A stretch of DNA of 64,000 bases from Devosia rhizoryzae (GCF_016698665.1 NZ_CP068046.1:930001-994000), one strand, 5' to 3'. Shown: positions 12,035 to 21,060, numbered from the stretch's first letter. Made by a program: numbers and translations. Notes: generated by a model from the sequence alone, not told the origin.

Positions 12035-12465
12035 CAAGATTTCTCCGGCCGGTAGGTGTCGTAGCGGGGGATTTGCTCCGCGATATTATCCCAGTCCGGA
12101 TGCGAGCGGGCGAAGATCAGCTGATTGGGCGAGAACCAGTCGTTCTGACCAGCCAAAAGGCCAGCGGGGACGATGCGCAGGTCTGGTGCGCGTGACGAAT
12201 GGGCGAGAATTGTGGTGCCGCAATCGGGGCAGAAGTGACGTGTGAAGGTCGCGCCCGAATCTGCTGGTCGCTCGAAACTTTTGGTGAGGCCGCTGAGTTC
12301 GACGCTACCGGCGGGCATCAGTACGACGGAGGAATGACCGCTGCCCGAGACCTTCTGGCAATTTTCGCATCCGCATTGAAACATCGACACGGCCTTGCCC
12401 GTGACCCGCAGCGTGACGGCGCCGCAGTCGCAATCGGCAGTGAGGTCGAGTTCTGGTCTGGGCAT
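12034..12465 (-). CDS. GFA/CENP-V domain protein
   Basis: A 143-residue protein of the glutathione-dependent formaldehyde-activating (GFA) fold. The zinc ligands are visible in CDCGAV, CGCENCQK and FCPDCGTTI. The pattern GHSSVVLMPAGSVELSGL is typical of these small proteins. Most family members are not proven formaldehyde enzymes. ATG 12465 was chosen because homology begins at MPRPELDL; upstream codons in frame look non-coding. Coupled to the TfoX-domain gene downstream. Confidence 0.85.
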   Translation of the reverse strand: MPRPELDLTADCDCGAVTLRVTGKAVSMFQCGCENCQKVSGSGHSSVVLMPAGSVELSGLTKSFERPADSGATFTRHFCPDCGTTILAHSSRAPDLRIVPAGLLAGQNDWFSPNQLIFARSHPDWDNIAEQIPRYDTYRPEKS

Positions 12466-12558
12466 GGTGGAAGGCTGGCATGAAGGACGGGCTGGAGCAA
12501 GCGGCTTGCCAACGGCGTTAGGAGGGGCAAAGCTGTTGCCACTGCGAACGGGAACGTC

Positions 12559-13128
12559 ATGGCCATTCGACCGGACTATCCGCTGACCACGGAACGGCTT
12601 CGCCTGCGTCCGTTCACGCGCGGCGATGTCGATGCTGTCCATAGCTATCGTAGCCGTCCAGACGTGGCGCGCTATCTGTTCGACGCACCGCTCAGCCGCG
12701 AGGAATGCGCGCTGGCCGTGCAGCAAAGAACGACGCAGCTTCACCTTGATCAAGAAGGTGACCGGATCATTCTTGCAGTCGAATCTTCTGCCGACGGCGT
12801 GCTTTTGGGCGAGATTTCTCTGATCTGGCGATCATCCGAGGCGCGGCAGGGTGAAGTGGGCTGGATTTTTCACCCGGCCTATCACGGCAAGGGCTTCGCC
12901 AGCGAAGCGGCGAGAAGGTTGATCCATCTTGCTTTCGAAAATGGTGAGTTTCACCGGCTCTATGCCCGGTGCGACGCTGGCAATGTTGCGTCCTGGCGCC
13001 TGATGGAGCGGCTCGGCATGCGCCGGGAGGCTCACTTCCGGGAGCATGCGGTGTTCAAAGGCGAGTGGGACGAGGAGTTCTATTACGCGATCCTCCTGCG
13101 CGAATGGCAGGCTCAACAGGCGGGGTAA
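12559..13128 (+). CDS. GNAT acetyltransferase (RimJ/RimL type), copy 1
   Basis: A 189-residue GNAT acetyltransferase. It starts with LTTERLRLRPFTRGDVDAV and has the acetyl-CoA loop region HPAYHGKGFASEAAR. The C-terminal half, LMERLGMRREAHFREHAVFK, is typical of RimJ/RimL-like enzymes acting on protein N-termini or small amines. Closely similar in plan and sequence to the next gene (about 90 bases downstream), suggesting an old tandem duplication. The substrate is unknown. Confidence 0.88.
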   Translation: MAIRPDYPLTTERLRLRPFTRGDVDAVHSYRSRPDVARYLFDAPLSREECALAVQQRTTQLHLDQEGDRIILAVESSADGVLLGEISLIWRSSEARQGEVGWIFHPAYHGKGFASEAARRLIHLAFENGEFHRLYARCDAGNVASWRLMERLGMRREAHFREHAVFKGEWDEEFYYAILLREWQAQQAG

Positions 13129-13147
13129 GATATTCCCGGGAAGTGAC

Positions 13148-13172
13148 GGAACTTAGATGCTTTGGTGTCGTT
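13148..13172 (+). promoter_or_regulatory. EcfG-type general stress promoter
   Basis: GGAAC (13148-13152), a 16-base spacer, then CGTT (13169-13172). This is an exact match to the -35/-10 consensus of the alphaproteobacterial general stress sigma factor EcfG. It lies 46 bases before the start of the second GNAT gene. Confidence 0.65.
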
Positions 13173-13217
13173 CGGGCACGTGGGCTGAATACCGTCCAGC
13201 TGGGAGCGCTTACGATT

Positions 13218-13835
13218 ATGTCATCTTTTTCTTTGCCAATTGCCACCGACCGCCTGCAACTTCGCCCCTTTGAGCGCGGTGATGTTGAAGCCGTTGCCGC
13301 CTATCACACATTGCCTGCCGCCCAGCGTTATGCCCTGCGCCAGTCCCGCTATTCCTCCGACGTTGCCGATGTCGTCGGCACCATGCGCAACCAGGTCTCC
13401 CTACAGCGTCCCGGCGATACCCTGTCCCTCGCCATGGTGCGCAAGGGCGACAATCAGCTGATCGGCCAGGTCTGCCTGATCTGGTCGGATGCGACCTCCG
13501 GCCAGGGCGAAGTGCGCTTCATGCTGCACCCCGCCTATTCTGGCCAGGGCTATCTGACCGAAGCGCTGACGACGATTTTCAATCTCGCATTCGACGAGTT
13601 CCGCATCCATCGCCTCACCGTTCGTTGCGATGGCCGCAGCCACCATTCCATCAAGCTGATGCAGACGCTCGGTATGCGCCTTGAGGCGCATTACCGCGAA
13701 CATGCGTTGTTCCAGGGCGAGTGGGACGAAGAACTGCATTTTGCCATTCTCGATCGCGAATGGCGCCCGTCGACGAAAGTGGTCGATTTCCGCCGCCGCA
13801 GTGCAACGCCCGATTTGCCCCGCGCCGCCATTTAA
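13218..13835 (+). CDS. GNAT acetyltransferase (RimJ/RimL type), copy 2
   Basis: A 205-residue paralogue of the preceding gene. It shows the same opening (ATDRLQLRPFERGDVEAV), acetyl-CoA loop (HPAYSGQGYLTEAL) and tail (LEAHYREHALFQGEWDEE), plus an extra basic C-terminal extension. ATG 13218 was chosen because alignment with copy 1 begins here. Unlike copy 1 it has an EcfG-type promoter immediately upstream, so the two copies may be expressed under different conditions. The substrate is unknown. Confidence 0.88.
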   Translation: MSSFSLPIATDRLQLRPFERGDVEAVAAYHTLPAAQRYALRQSRYSSDVADVVGTMRNQVSLQRPGDTLSLAMVRKGDNQLIGQVCLIWSDATSGQGEVRFMLHPAYSGQGYLTEALTTIFNLAFDEFRIHRLTVRCDGRSHHSIKLMQTLGMRLEAHYREHALFQGEWDEELHFAILDREWRPSTKVVDFRRRSATPDLPRAAI

Positions 13836-13872
13836 GCTATGCCCCCGCGGTCTCCTCCAAGGATCGCGGCAC

Positions 13873-14676
13873 ATGGCAGGCACCGATAGTTCGCAACCCA
13901 TATCGCTGGCGCCCACGCCGGCGATTATTCTTTGTGAGCCGCAACTTGGCGAAAACATCGGCTCGGCTGCGCGCGCCATGGCCAATTTCGGGCTTTGGGA
14001 TTTGCGCCTGGTGCGGCCGCGCGATGGCTGGCCCAATGAAAAGGCGATCGCTGCTGCGTCTCGCGCCGACCATGTGCTCGAGCGCGTTCGCGTCTTCGAG
14101 ACGCTGGAAGAGGCGATCGGCGACTTAACGCTGGTTTACGCCACCACAGCCCGCTCGCGCGATATGCAAAAGGAAGTGCTGGGGCCCGAGGAAGCGTCCA
14201 CCAATATGGCGGCGCATATCGCTGGCGGGCAGGGCGCCGGGCTGTTGTTCGGCCGCGAACGCTGGGGCCTGCTCAACGACGAAGTCGCCATGGCCGATGC
14301 CATCGTTACCCTGCCGGTCGAGGCGGCCTTTGCCTCGCTCAACATCGCGCAAGCCGTGCTGTTGATGGCCTACGAGTTCCGGCGCACCAGCGCGGAGGGC
14401 AGGGCGCTGCCGTTCAGCGAAGGGCTGGCCGAGCCGGCGCCGCGGTCGGAGCTGGTGGGGCTCTTCGAGCATCTCGAAGGCGTGCTCGATCAATCCGGAT
14501 TTTTCACCACGCCGGACAAACGCCCCAGCATGGTCAACAATCTGCGCACTGCTTTGACCCGCGGGCGCTTTACCGCACAGGAAATCCGCACCCTGCGCGG
14601 CGTTATTTCCTCGATCGATCGCCGCCACGAACGACCCAACCCCAATCGGCAGAAGCCAGCAAAAGACCCCCAATGA
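13873..14676 (+). CDS. trmJ: tRNA Cm32/Um32 methyltransferase TrmJ
   Basis: A 267-residue SPOUT methyltransferase. It opens with ILCEPQLGENIGSAARAMANFG and shows the SAM-binding knot motifs LLFGRERWGLLNDEV and PVEAAFASLNIAQAVLLMAYE. TrmJ methylates the 2'-OH of residue 32 in the tRNA anticodon loop. The C-terminal helical tail (HLEGVLDQSGFF, then RRFT-like segments) matches the family. Its stop overlaps the next start as ATGA, coupling it to the MFS gene. Confidence 0.92.
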   Translation: MAGTDSSQPISLAPTPAIILCEPQLGENIGSAARAMANFGLWDLRLVRPRDGWPNEKAIAAASRADHVLERVRVFETLEEAIGDLTLVYATTARSRDMQKEVLGPEEASTNMAAHIAGGQGAGLLFGRERWGLLNDEVAMADAIVTLPVEAAFASLNIAQAVLLMAYEFRRTSAEGRALPFSEGLAEPAPRSELVGLFEHLEGVLDQSGFFTTPDKRPSMVNNLRTALTRGRFTAQEIRTLRGVISSIDRRHERPNPNRQKPAKDPQ

Positions 14677-15962
14677 GCACCGCAGCCCCCGCCGACAAGT
14701 CACGCATCGCGTTCAGCTATGTCGGTTTCCGCTTTTTCTGGCTGACGACGCTTCTGGTCAGCTTTGCCGTCCAGATCATGTCGGTTTCGATCGCCTACCA
14801 GATCTATGAAGTGACGCGCGAACCGCTGCTGGTGGGCCTTGTGGGGCTCTGCCTGTTCCTGCCGGCGCTGCTGTTGATCCTGGTCACCGGCTTGACTGCC
14901 GACCGCTTCAATCGGCGCCGGATCATGGCGATCTGCCTTTGCGTCGAACTCGCCTGCGCCATCGGCTTTCTCCTTTTTACCGAGGCCGAAGCGCATGAGG
15001 TCTGGCCGATCTTCGGCATTCTGGTCGTGCTCGGCACGGCGCGGGCCTTCTGGAGCCCAGCGGCGCAGTCGCTGGCACCGAACCTCGTGCCGCCTGAGGC
15101 GCTCAGCAATGCCATCACCGTCAATGCTTCGGCCTGGCAGTTCGCGTCGATCGCGGGCCCCGCTGTGGGCGGCGTGCTGTACGCGTTTGGCGCGCCCATA
15201 CCCTTCGGCATCGGCGCCGGTCTCCTGGGGCTTGCGGTGGTCACCGTTCTTCTGATCCCGGCCCCGCCCAAGCGCGAGTCGGCGCAGGCGACCAGCATGG
15301 AAACGCTGCTTGGCGGCTTCCGCTACATCTTCTCCAACAAGGTGGTGCTGGGCGCCATTTCACTCGACATGTTTGCCGTCCTGATGGGCGGCGCAGTGGC
15401 CATGTTGCCGATCTATGCCACCGACATTCTTCATGGCGGCTCGATCGCCAATGGCCTGTTGCGGGCCTCGCCGGGCATCGGTGCCATTGCCATGGCGCTG
15501 TTTCTGACGCGCTTTCCGATCCGCAATTTCGCCGGCCGCATTCTCTTTGTCTTTGTGGCGCTATTCGGTGCTTTTACGGTGGTCTTCGGGTTTTCCACCT
15601 CGATCTGGCTGTCGATCCCGGCGCTGGCGCTGGTCGGCGCGTCCGATATGGTCAGCGTCACCATCCGCGAAACCATCATGCAGCTCTGGACGCCCGAAGA
15701 GGTTCGCGGCCGCGTCAACGCGGTCAACTCAGTGTTTATCGGCGCGTCCAACGAGCTCGGCGAGTTCCGGGCCGGCACGGTGGCGCATTTCGTGGGGCCC
15801 GTGGCGGCCGTGGTGATCGGCGGGTTTGGTGCAATCGCCGTGGCCGGGATCTGGAGCGTCATCTTCCCGGGCCTGCGCGAACAGCGCTCGCTCGACCACA
15901 AGATGGTGGCCGATGGCACGGCGGAAACGCTGGCACCGGCGGAAAAGCCTTCCGGCGCTTGA
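14673..15962 (+). CDS. MFS transporter (EntS-like)
   Basis: A 429-residue protein with about 12 hydrophobic segments. It is of the MFS_3/EntS type: early FRFFWLTTLLVSFAVQI, loop motif LTADRFNRRR, and the central ATSMETLLGGFRYIFSNKVV. Relatives export siderophores or drugs; nothing nearby points to a siderophore. The ATG overlaps the trmJ stop (ATGA). Confidence 0.85.
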   Translation: MSTAAPADKSRIAFSYVGFRFFWLTTLLVSFAVQIMSVSIAYQIYEVTREPLLVGLVGLCLFLPALLLILVTGLTADRFNRRRIMAICLCVELACAIGFLLFTEAEAHEVWPIFGILVVLGTARAFWSPAAQSLAPNLVPPEALSNAITVNASAWQFASIAGPAVGGVLYAFGAPIPFGIGAGLLGLAVVTVLLIPAPPKRESAQATSMETLLGGFRYIFSNKVVLGAISLDMFAVLMGGAVAMLPIYATDILHGGSIANGLLRASPGIGAIAMALFLTRFPIRNFAGRILFVFVALFGAFTVVFGFSTSIWLSIPALALVGASDMVSVTIRETIMQLWTPEEVRGRVNAVNSVFIGASNELGEFRAGTVAHFVGPVAAVVIGGFGAIAVAGIWSVIFPGLREQRSLDHKMVADGTAETLAPAEKPSGA

Positions 15963-15969
15963 CTTCGAC

Positions 15970-16020
15970 GGGCGCGGGTTCTAAGACGCGCCCACCTATT
16001 TCGGCCGATCGGCCCATAGG
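15970..16020 (+). other. Paired hairpins in the rpsD leader
   Basis: GGGCGCG (15970-15976) pairs with CGCGCCC (15987-15993). Next, CCTAT (15995-15999) and ATAGG (16016-16020) enclose the perfect palindrome GGCCGATCGGCC (16003-16014). A possible promoter, TTGACT-N17-TAAGAC, starts at 15959. The first hairpin could end the MFS transcript; either could form a structured leader for S4. No known S4 leader motif was recognised. Confidence 0.4.
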
Positions 16021-16110
16021 CGCACCCGGGATTTCGATAAGAAGTCTGTCGGTCATCCGCAAGGATGGCAGAGGAGGGCGCGATCCATTTACCGTCTAAA
16101 AGGATACGCG

Positions 16111-16728
16111 ATGACAAAGCGCATTTCTGCCAAGCACAAAATCGACCGCCGTCTTGGCGAAAACATCTGGGGCCGTCCCGCCTCGCCGCTCAACACCCGT
16201 GCTTATGGCCCCGGCCAGCATGGCCAGCGCCGCAAGGGTAAGCTTTCGGACTACGGTCTGCAGCTGCGCGCCAAGCAGAAGCTCAAGGGCTATTACGGTT
16301 CGGTCACCGAGAAGGCGTTCAAGCGCCTCTACACCGAAGCCGCCCGCGTCAAGGGTGATACCGGCGAGAACCTGATCGGCCTGCTCGAATCGCGCCTCGA
16401 CGCGATCGTCTACCGCGCCAAGTTCGTGGCCACCGTGTTCGCTGCCCGCCAGTTCGTTTCCCACGGCCACGTCCTGGTCAACGGCAAGCGCGTCAACATC
16501 CCGTCCTATCAGGTCAAGATCGGCGACAAGATCGAAGTGCGCGAGCGCTCCAAGCAGCTGACCGTCGTTCTCGAAGCCACCCAGCTGGCCGAGCGTGACG
16601 TTCCGGACTATGTTGAAGCCGACCACTCCAAGATGACCGCCACCTTCGTGCGCGTCCCGGCCCTCGCCGACGTGCCGTACCCGGTCCAGATGGAACCGAA
16701 CCTCGTTGTCGAATTCTACTCGCGCTAA
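16111..16728 (+). CDS. rpsD: 30S ribosomal protein S4
   Basis: A 205-residue ribosomal protein S4, a primary 16S rRNA binding protein. The N-terminal part shows PYGPGQHG-like [20 protein letters not shown]. The S4 RNA-binding domain holds [30 protein letters not shown] in its usual position. Length matches the family exactly. Start ATG 16111 follows AAAGGA. Codon use is strongly biased, as expected of a highly expressed gene. A terminator follows. Confidence 0.98.
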   Translation: MTKRISAKHKIDRRLGENIWGRPASPLNTRAYGPGQHGQRRKGKLSDYGLQLRAKQKLKGYYGSVTEKAFKRLYTEAARVKGDTGENLIGLLESRLDAIVYRAKFVATVFAARQFVSHGHVLVNGKRVNIPSYQVKIGDKIEVRERSKQLTVVLEATQLAERDVPDYVEADHSKMTATFVRVPALADVPYPVQMEPNLVVEFYSR

Positions 16729-16750
16729 GCGAAACCAATCAGCAATCTGG

Positions 16751-16783
16751 AAGGGCCGCTCTTGGAGCGGCCCTTTTGTTTTG
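16751..16783 (+). terminator. rpsD terminator
   Basis: AAGGGCCGCT-CTTGG-AGCGGCCCTT hairpin followed by TTTGTTTT, 22 bases past the rpsD stop. Confidence 0.92.
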
Positions 16784-16823
16784 GTCAAACTGAGCTTAAT
16801 TTGTGAGAGTGGAGGTTCCAGCC

Positions 16824-17093
16824 ATGAACGAAAAGCTCAGCATCACACTTCCCAGCGAACTGGTGGCCGTCCTGCAGGAGCAGGTGGACTCCGGCCGCTA
16901 CGACACGATCAGCGATGTTGTGCGGAATGCTCTCGAACAGCAGGACTGGGCGCACGTTGATTTTACCGAGAGCGAGATCGAATACATGCGGGAGAAAACC
17001 CGGAAATCGCTCGCCGACTCCCGCCCGACCATCTCAGTCGAAGAGATGCGGGCTCGCCTAGACGCGCACTTGGACAAACTTTACGGCCGTTGA
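16824..17093 (+). CDS. ParD-like antitoxin
   Basis: An 89-residue ribbon-helix-helix antitoxin. MNEKLSITLPSELVAVLQEQV, then SGRYDTISDVVRNALEQQ, is the DNA-binding module. The charged C-terminal half should wrap the toxin. ATG 16824 is chosen for the GGAGG eight bases upstream. It overlaps the toxin start by one base (TGATG). Such antitoxins repress their own promoter; a GTTT..AAAC inverted repeat at about 16778-16790 is a possible operator. Confidence 0.85.
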   Translation: MNEKLSITLPSELVAVLQEQVDSGRYDTISDVVRNALEQQDWAHVDFTESEIEYMREKTRKSLADSRPTISVEEMRARLDAHLDKLYGR

Positions 17094-17380
17094 TGCGCAG
17101 GCTTCCTGTCGTCTTCCGCGAGCAAGCCTCCGAGGACCTTCTCGATATTGAAAGCTTCCTTTTCGCAAACGGGGCGAGTTACTCGGTTGCCAAGGCGTAT
17201 GTGGATCGCATCGTTGCGAAGTGCCTAAATGTCGGGGACCTGCCGACCGGCTACCCAATTCAAGAACGCATAGGTGTTGGCGTCCGATCGGTGCCCGAGA
17301 ATTCGGCCACAATCACCTATCGCGTCAACGAAGACCTCATAGAAATTCTGAACGTCTACTACGGTGGTCAAGACCTCTAA
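17093..17380 (+). CDS. ParE/RelE family toxin
   Basis: A 95-residue RelE/ParE superfamily protein. It starts MRRLPVVFREQASEDLLDIESFL and ends with the typical strand ATITYRVNEDLIEILNVYYGGQ. ParE-type members poison gyrase and RelE-type members cleave mRNA; the target cannot be told here. Pairing with a ParD-like antitoxin favours ParE. Its stop overlaps the stop of the convergent VOC gene. Confidence 0.85.
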   Translation: MRRLPVVFREQASEDLLDIESFLFANGASYSVAKAYVDRIVAKCLNVGDLPTGYPIQERIGVGVRSVPENSATITYRVNEDLIEILNVYYGGQDL

Positions 17381-17712
17381 ACATGCCCCGGCTGTGCCAG
17401 CACTACCAAGTTCCCATCCGGGTCCCGCAGCTGGAATACCGTGACATAGTTCGCCTGCTGGATTTCGCCGGGCGCAAAGTCGGTTAGCCGCTCCCGCTCC
17501 GCATGGACGTCGTCGACCACCAGCGTCACGGTGCAGTGCCCGGCATTGTCCGGGCCTTGATAGAGCTGAAACCCGGCAGCGCCATAATGCCATTCCAGCA
17601 GCCCATCCATCGGGTTCTGATCGGCGTCGCGCTCGAAGAACGTGCGGTACCATTCGGCACTACGCGCGAGATCGGTGCAGCTCATATTGGCAAGAATGTT
17701 GGTGATGGCCAT
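17377..17712 (-). CDS. VOC family (glyoxalase-fold) protein
   Basis: A 111-residue single-domain protein of the vicinal oxygen chelate superfamily. It starts MAITNILANMSCTDLARSAEWY and ends with the second beta module VTVFQLRDPDGNLVVLAQ. Members include glyoxalase I, dioxygenases and antibiotic-binding proteins. No specific role can be assigned. A near-match to an EcfG promoter lies upstream (17734-17758). Confidence 0.82.
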   Translation of the reverse strand: MAITNILANMSCTDLARSAEWYRTFFERDADQNPMDGLLEWHYGAAGFQLYQGPDNAGHCTVTLVVDDVHAERERLTDFAPGEIQQANYVTVFQLRDPDGNLVVLAQPGHV

Positions 17713-17733
17713 GTTGGATCTCCTCTTTCCGAG

Positions 17734-17758
17734 AACAAGGGAAGAGGGGCTTGGTTCC
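17734..17758 (-). promoter_or_regulatory. Possible EcfG-type promoter (one mismatch)
   Basis: On the minus strand GGAAC (17758-17754), 16 bases, then TGTT (17737-17734). The -10 differs by one base from CGTT. It lies 22 bases before the VOC gene start. Tentative. Confidence 0.3.
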
Positions 17759-17851
17759 GCGATTGAGTGCTACGTCACCCCCATTCCGAGCTGCGCGAAG
17801 CCTGACGGTCAAGCTCCGCTTTCCCCCGTGGGAGGCCGGTTTAAACGCCAG

Positions 17852-17877
17852 AAAAAGCCCTCGGAAGCACCGAGGGC
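17852..17877 (-). terminator. sbmA terminator
   Basis: On the minus strand GCCCTCGG-5-CCGAGGGC followed by TTTTTC, 15 bases past the sbmA stop. Confidence 0.9.
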
Positions 17878-17891
17878 CTTTGTTCAGGAGT

Positions 17892-19208
17892 TCAGGTTCC
17901 GACCGGCGGATGTTCCGGAAGTCCATCCTGATCGGGTTCTGCCGGTGGGAAGCCGGCTTCTGTCGCAAGGAAACGGGGGTCGTTGTAGTCGACGCCTTCA
18001 AGACCATTGCCGGGAATGTGCGATTCGAAGGCGCGCAGACGCTTGTAGACCGAGATCAGCGAGATGATCGTGGTCCAGCTGTTGGCCAAGAAGCGGAAGC
18101 TGTCTTCCACCTGTCCGAAGGCGTTACTGACCTGCTGGAACAGGCCTAGCGTCAGCGTGCCAGCGACGATCGAGGGCGCCATGGCAACAAGCGGCACGAA
18201 GTTGGCGCCCTGCAGGTAGATGTAGCGCGCGACGTTGAAGTAGAGGTAGTGCCCGTAAAGCGTAAAGTAGTTGCGCTGCACGCCCCGGAACAGCTCGCGC
18301 ACGGTCATTGGTCTTGCACGTCCAGCATGGTCTTCGCCGTAGACAAGCTCCTTACGGAAAGCTGCCTCGACACGCTGGTTCTGGAACTCCAGGCCTGGAA
18401 GCTTAATGCCGACGAGGCCTAGAAGTACCGTGCCTACGATGGCGGACATCAGCGCTACCCAGACGAGGCTGCCATTTACCGGCCCGACCAGCGGCAGTTC
18501 TGTGATGTTGCTCGAGAGATCCCACAGAAGCGGCAGAAACACGATCAGCGTCATGAGCGAGGCGACAAGCGCGACGGCCAGGCCCTCGACGATATTGGCG
18601 AAACGCTGGGCGTCTTCCTGGATACGCTGCGAGGCACCCTCGATATGGCGCAGGCGCTGCCAATGCGTGAGATAAAAGAAGGTCATCGCCCGGCGCCAGC
18701 GGAACAGGTAATGGGCAATGAAGAAGGCATTGAGGACGAGCACGGCGATGCGCGGTAGCAGCACATATAAAACAGTGCTGAGTTCGCCAAACATCTGATC
18801 GAGCGATACACTGCCTGGGGTAGTTAGAGCGCTCTGGATGAGGTTGTAGAACTCGCCATACCAGTCGTTCATCCACGCGCCGATCTGGACGTCAAAATAG
18901 ACGACTTCGATGATAGTTACAGTGCCGACAACGGACCACCAGTACCAGCGCTTGTTGTCATTAAGGAAATACCAGGGGACGCAGAAAAGGTACCCGACAA
19001 AGAGAATGTATTGATAGAGCCAGACGCGGTCCGGATTAAAGAACGGCTCGGGATCGGCTTCCGTCGGGGCAATACCGATCCAATTGCCGACGCTCAGGTA
19101 GGGCTGCAGCTGCGCCCCGAAAGCAAACCAGATCAGCATCGCCAGGACGGTCCAGGCGATCGCCGAGGTGAAGAACATACGAGGCTGGGGGAAGAATGAG
19201 CGAAACAC
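17892..19208 (-). CDS. sbmA: SbmA/BacA family peptide transporter
   Basis: A 438-residue inner-membrane protein of the SbmA/BacA family. It starts VFRSFFPQPRMFFTSAIAW, close to the MFKSFFP start of SbmA, at a GTG with GGAG seven bases upstream. Several long hydrophobic segments are present. There is no Walker A motif, so the ABC ATPase domain of the related YddA type is missing. Family members import proline-rich and NCR-type peptides and bleomycin by proton motive force. BacA is needed for chronic host infection in rhizobia and Brucella. A strong terminator follows. Confidence 0.9.
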   Translation of the reverse strand: MFRSFFPQPRMFFTSAIAWTVLAMLIWFAFGAQLQPYLSVGNWIGIAPTEADPEPFFNPDRVWLYQYILFVGYLFCVPWYFLNDNKRWYWWSVVGTVTIIEVVYFDVQIGAWMNDWYGEFYNLIQSALTTPGSVSLDQMFGELSTVLYVLLPRIAVLVLNAFFIAHYLFRWRRAMTFFYLTHWQRLRHIEGASQRIQEDAQRFANIVEGLAVALVASLMTLIVFLPLLWDLSSNITELPLVGPVNGSLVWVALMSAIVGTVLLGLVGIKLPGLEFQNQRVEAAFRKELVYGEDHAGRARPMTVRELFRGVQRNYFTLYGHYLYFNVARYIYLQGANFVPLVAMAPSIVAGTLTLGLFQQVSNAFGQVEDSFRFLANSWTTIISLISVYKRLRAFESHIPGNGLEGVDYNDPRFLATEAGFPPAEPDQDGLPEHPPVGT

Positions 19209-19375
19209 CGGGAGACTCCAGGGTGCCGTGAGATGGGGCCATCTAACTGTCCATGCGGGGTTAAAACAAGGACGGGAAGTTAAGCTTTGGTAAGGTTCTG
19301 CACGCCGGCTTTTGCTTTCCAAGCGCGGGAAGGGGCGGTATCAGCTACGAAAGCCCACCCAAGGAAAGTTTCGCC

Positions 19376-20245
19376 ATGAGCACGGTGATGGAAGCCCCCG
19401 CTACGCCATTCGAGGACAGCGATGCCGGCGCCCATCCGATCTTTGCCAATGCCCCGCGTTCGGTCGAGTTCAACAAGCTGCGCAAGCGCCTGATCCGCAA
19501 CACGCGCGAGGTGCTTGAAAAGTTCGCCATGGTGAAGCCGGGTGACAAATGGCTGATCGCGCTTTCGGGCGGAAAGGACAGCTATGGGCTCCTGGCGCTG
19601 CTGCTTGATCTCAAGTGGCGCGGGCTTTTGCCGGTCGAACTCCTGGCGTGCAACCTCGACCAGGGCCAGCCGAACTTTCCCAAGCACATCCTGCCGGATT
19701 TCCTCACGGGCCTCGGCATCGAGCATCGGATCGAATACCAGGACACCTATTCGATCGTTACCGACAAGCTGCCGGCGGGCGCCACCTATTGCTCGCTCTG
19801 TTCGCGCCTGCGTCGCGGCAACCTTTACCGCATTGCCCGGGAAGAGGGCTGCACGGCGCTGGTGCTTGGCCATCATCGCGACGACAGTCTCGAAACCTTT
19901 TTCATGAACATGTTCCATGGCGGGCGCCTTGCGGCCATGCCGCCCAAGCTGGTCAATGACGAGGGGGACCTCGAAGTGCTGCGGCCATTGATCTATTGCG
20001 CCGAAGAAGACCTGCAGCGTTTTTCCGATGCCATGGCGTTCCCGATAATCCCTTGCGACCTCTGCGGCTCGCAGGATGGGCTCGAGCGCAACGCCATGAA
20101 GACCATGCTAACCGACATCGAAAAGCGCATGCCGGGCCGCAAGGACGTGATGATCCGTGCGATGGGCAACATCAATCCGAGCCATATGCTCGATCCAAAG
20201 CTTTTCGACTTCGCCGGCTTGTCCGCTGATCGGAGCAGGAGTTGA
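19376..20245 (+). CDS. ttcA: tRNA 2-thiocytidine synthetase TtcA
   Basis: A 289-residue TtcA, which thiolates C32 of certain tRNAs using ATP and an iron-sulfur cluster. The PP-loop SGGKDS is present. [10 protein letters not shown] carries the paired cysteines, and [20 protein letters not shown] and CDLCGSQ complete the family pattern. Its stop overlaps the TTG start of the next gene. Confidence 0.93.
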   Translation: MSTVMEAPATPFEDSDAGAHPIFANAPRSVEFNKLRKRLIRNTREVLEKFAMVKPGDKWLIALSGGKDSYGLLALLLDLKWRGLLPVELLACNLDQGQPNFPKHILPDFLTGLGIEHRIEYQDTYSIVTDKLPAGATYCSLCSRLRRGNLYRIAREEGCTALVLGHHRDDSLETFFMNMFHGGRLAAMPPKLVNDEGDLEVLRPLIYCAEEDLQRFSDAMAFPIIPCDLCGSQDGLERNAMKTMLTDIEKRMPGRKDVMIRAMGNINPSHMLDPKLFDFAGLSADRSRS

Positions 20246-21060
20246 GCCTCGACGTCATGCGCCTCGCCGACATCCTTCGCGAGGCCGGCAACCGGGAGAT
20301 CGTGCCGCGTTTCAGAAATCTCGAGGATGCCGACATTGACCGGAAGTCTCACCTATACGATCTGGTGACCGAGGCCGATGTCGGGGCCGAACGGGTGATC
20401 ACCGCCGCCCTTCATGATCTCTATCCCGATGCACTGATCGTTGGCGAAGAAGCCTATGCCGCCGATAAATCTATCCTGTCCGGCCTCGTTCAAGCCGAGC
20501 TGGCCTTTGTAATCGATCCCGTAGACGGCACCTTCAACTTTGCCGCAGGCAATGGGCTTTTCGGCTCCATCCTTGCCGTGGTGCGCAGGGGCGAGACCAT
20601 CGGTGGCCTTATCTGTGATCCGCTGCGGGGCGATGTTCTCATCGGCGAGCGCGGAGCGGGCGCACGCTTGGTCCGAGCGTCCGGGCAGAGCAGCCCAATC
20701 AGGGCCGCGGCGCCAACGGGGCTCGAAAACATGGTCTCGCTGGTCTGCTGGAGCTACCTACAGGAGCCCTTGCGCAGCCGGGTCGCTGCCAATCTGACCC
20801 GGGTCAGGCTTTCCATGTGCTATGGCTGCTCGGCCTACGAATACTGGATGGTCGCCAGCGGCCATGCGCATTTCTCCGGCGCCGACTTGACCATGCCCTG
20901 GGACCATCTGGCGGGTTCGCTGATCCATGAAGAGGCGGGCGGCTATAGCGCGCATCTCGACGGCTCACCCTTCCGCGCTGGCCGGATCGACGCCGGTATT
21001 CTCAACGCGCCGGATAAAGCGAGCTGGGAGATGTTGCGGCGCGAAGTGTTCAGCGTCTGA
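20242..21060 (+). CDS. Inositol monophosphatase family protein
   Basis: A 272-residue protein with the metal-binding motifs of the inositol monophosphatase family: [18 protein letters not shown] and [17 protein letters not shown]. Relatives hydrolyse inositol phosphate, histidinol phosphate, fructose bisphosphate or PAP. The start is most likely TTG 20242 (overlapping the ttcA stop, behind a GGAG-like site); ATG 20257 is the alternative. Coupled to ttcA. Confidence 0.87.
   Translation: MSLDVMRLADILREAGNREIVPRFRNLEDADIDRKSHLYDLVTEADVGAERVITAALHDLYPDALIVGEEAYAADKSILSGLVQAELAFVIDPVDGTFNFAAGNGLFGSILAVVRRGETIGGLICDPLRGDVLIGERGAGARLVRASGQSSPIRAAAPTGLENMVSLVCWSYLQEPLRSRVAANLTRVRLSMCYGCSAYEYWMVASGHAHFSGADLTMPWDHLAGSLIHEEAGGYSAHLDGSPFRAGRIDAGILNAPDKASWEMLRREVFSV

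Noticed and set aside
12969..13217. An 83-codon upstream extension of the second GNAT gene
   Set aside because: It would run through the end of the first GNAT gene in another frame and the EcfG promoter; similarity to copy 1 starts at ATG 13218.
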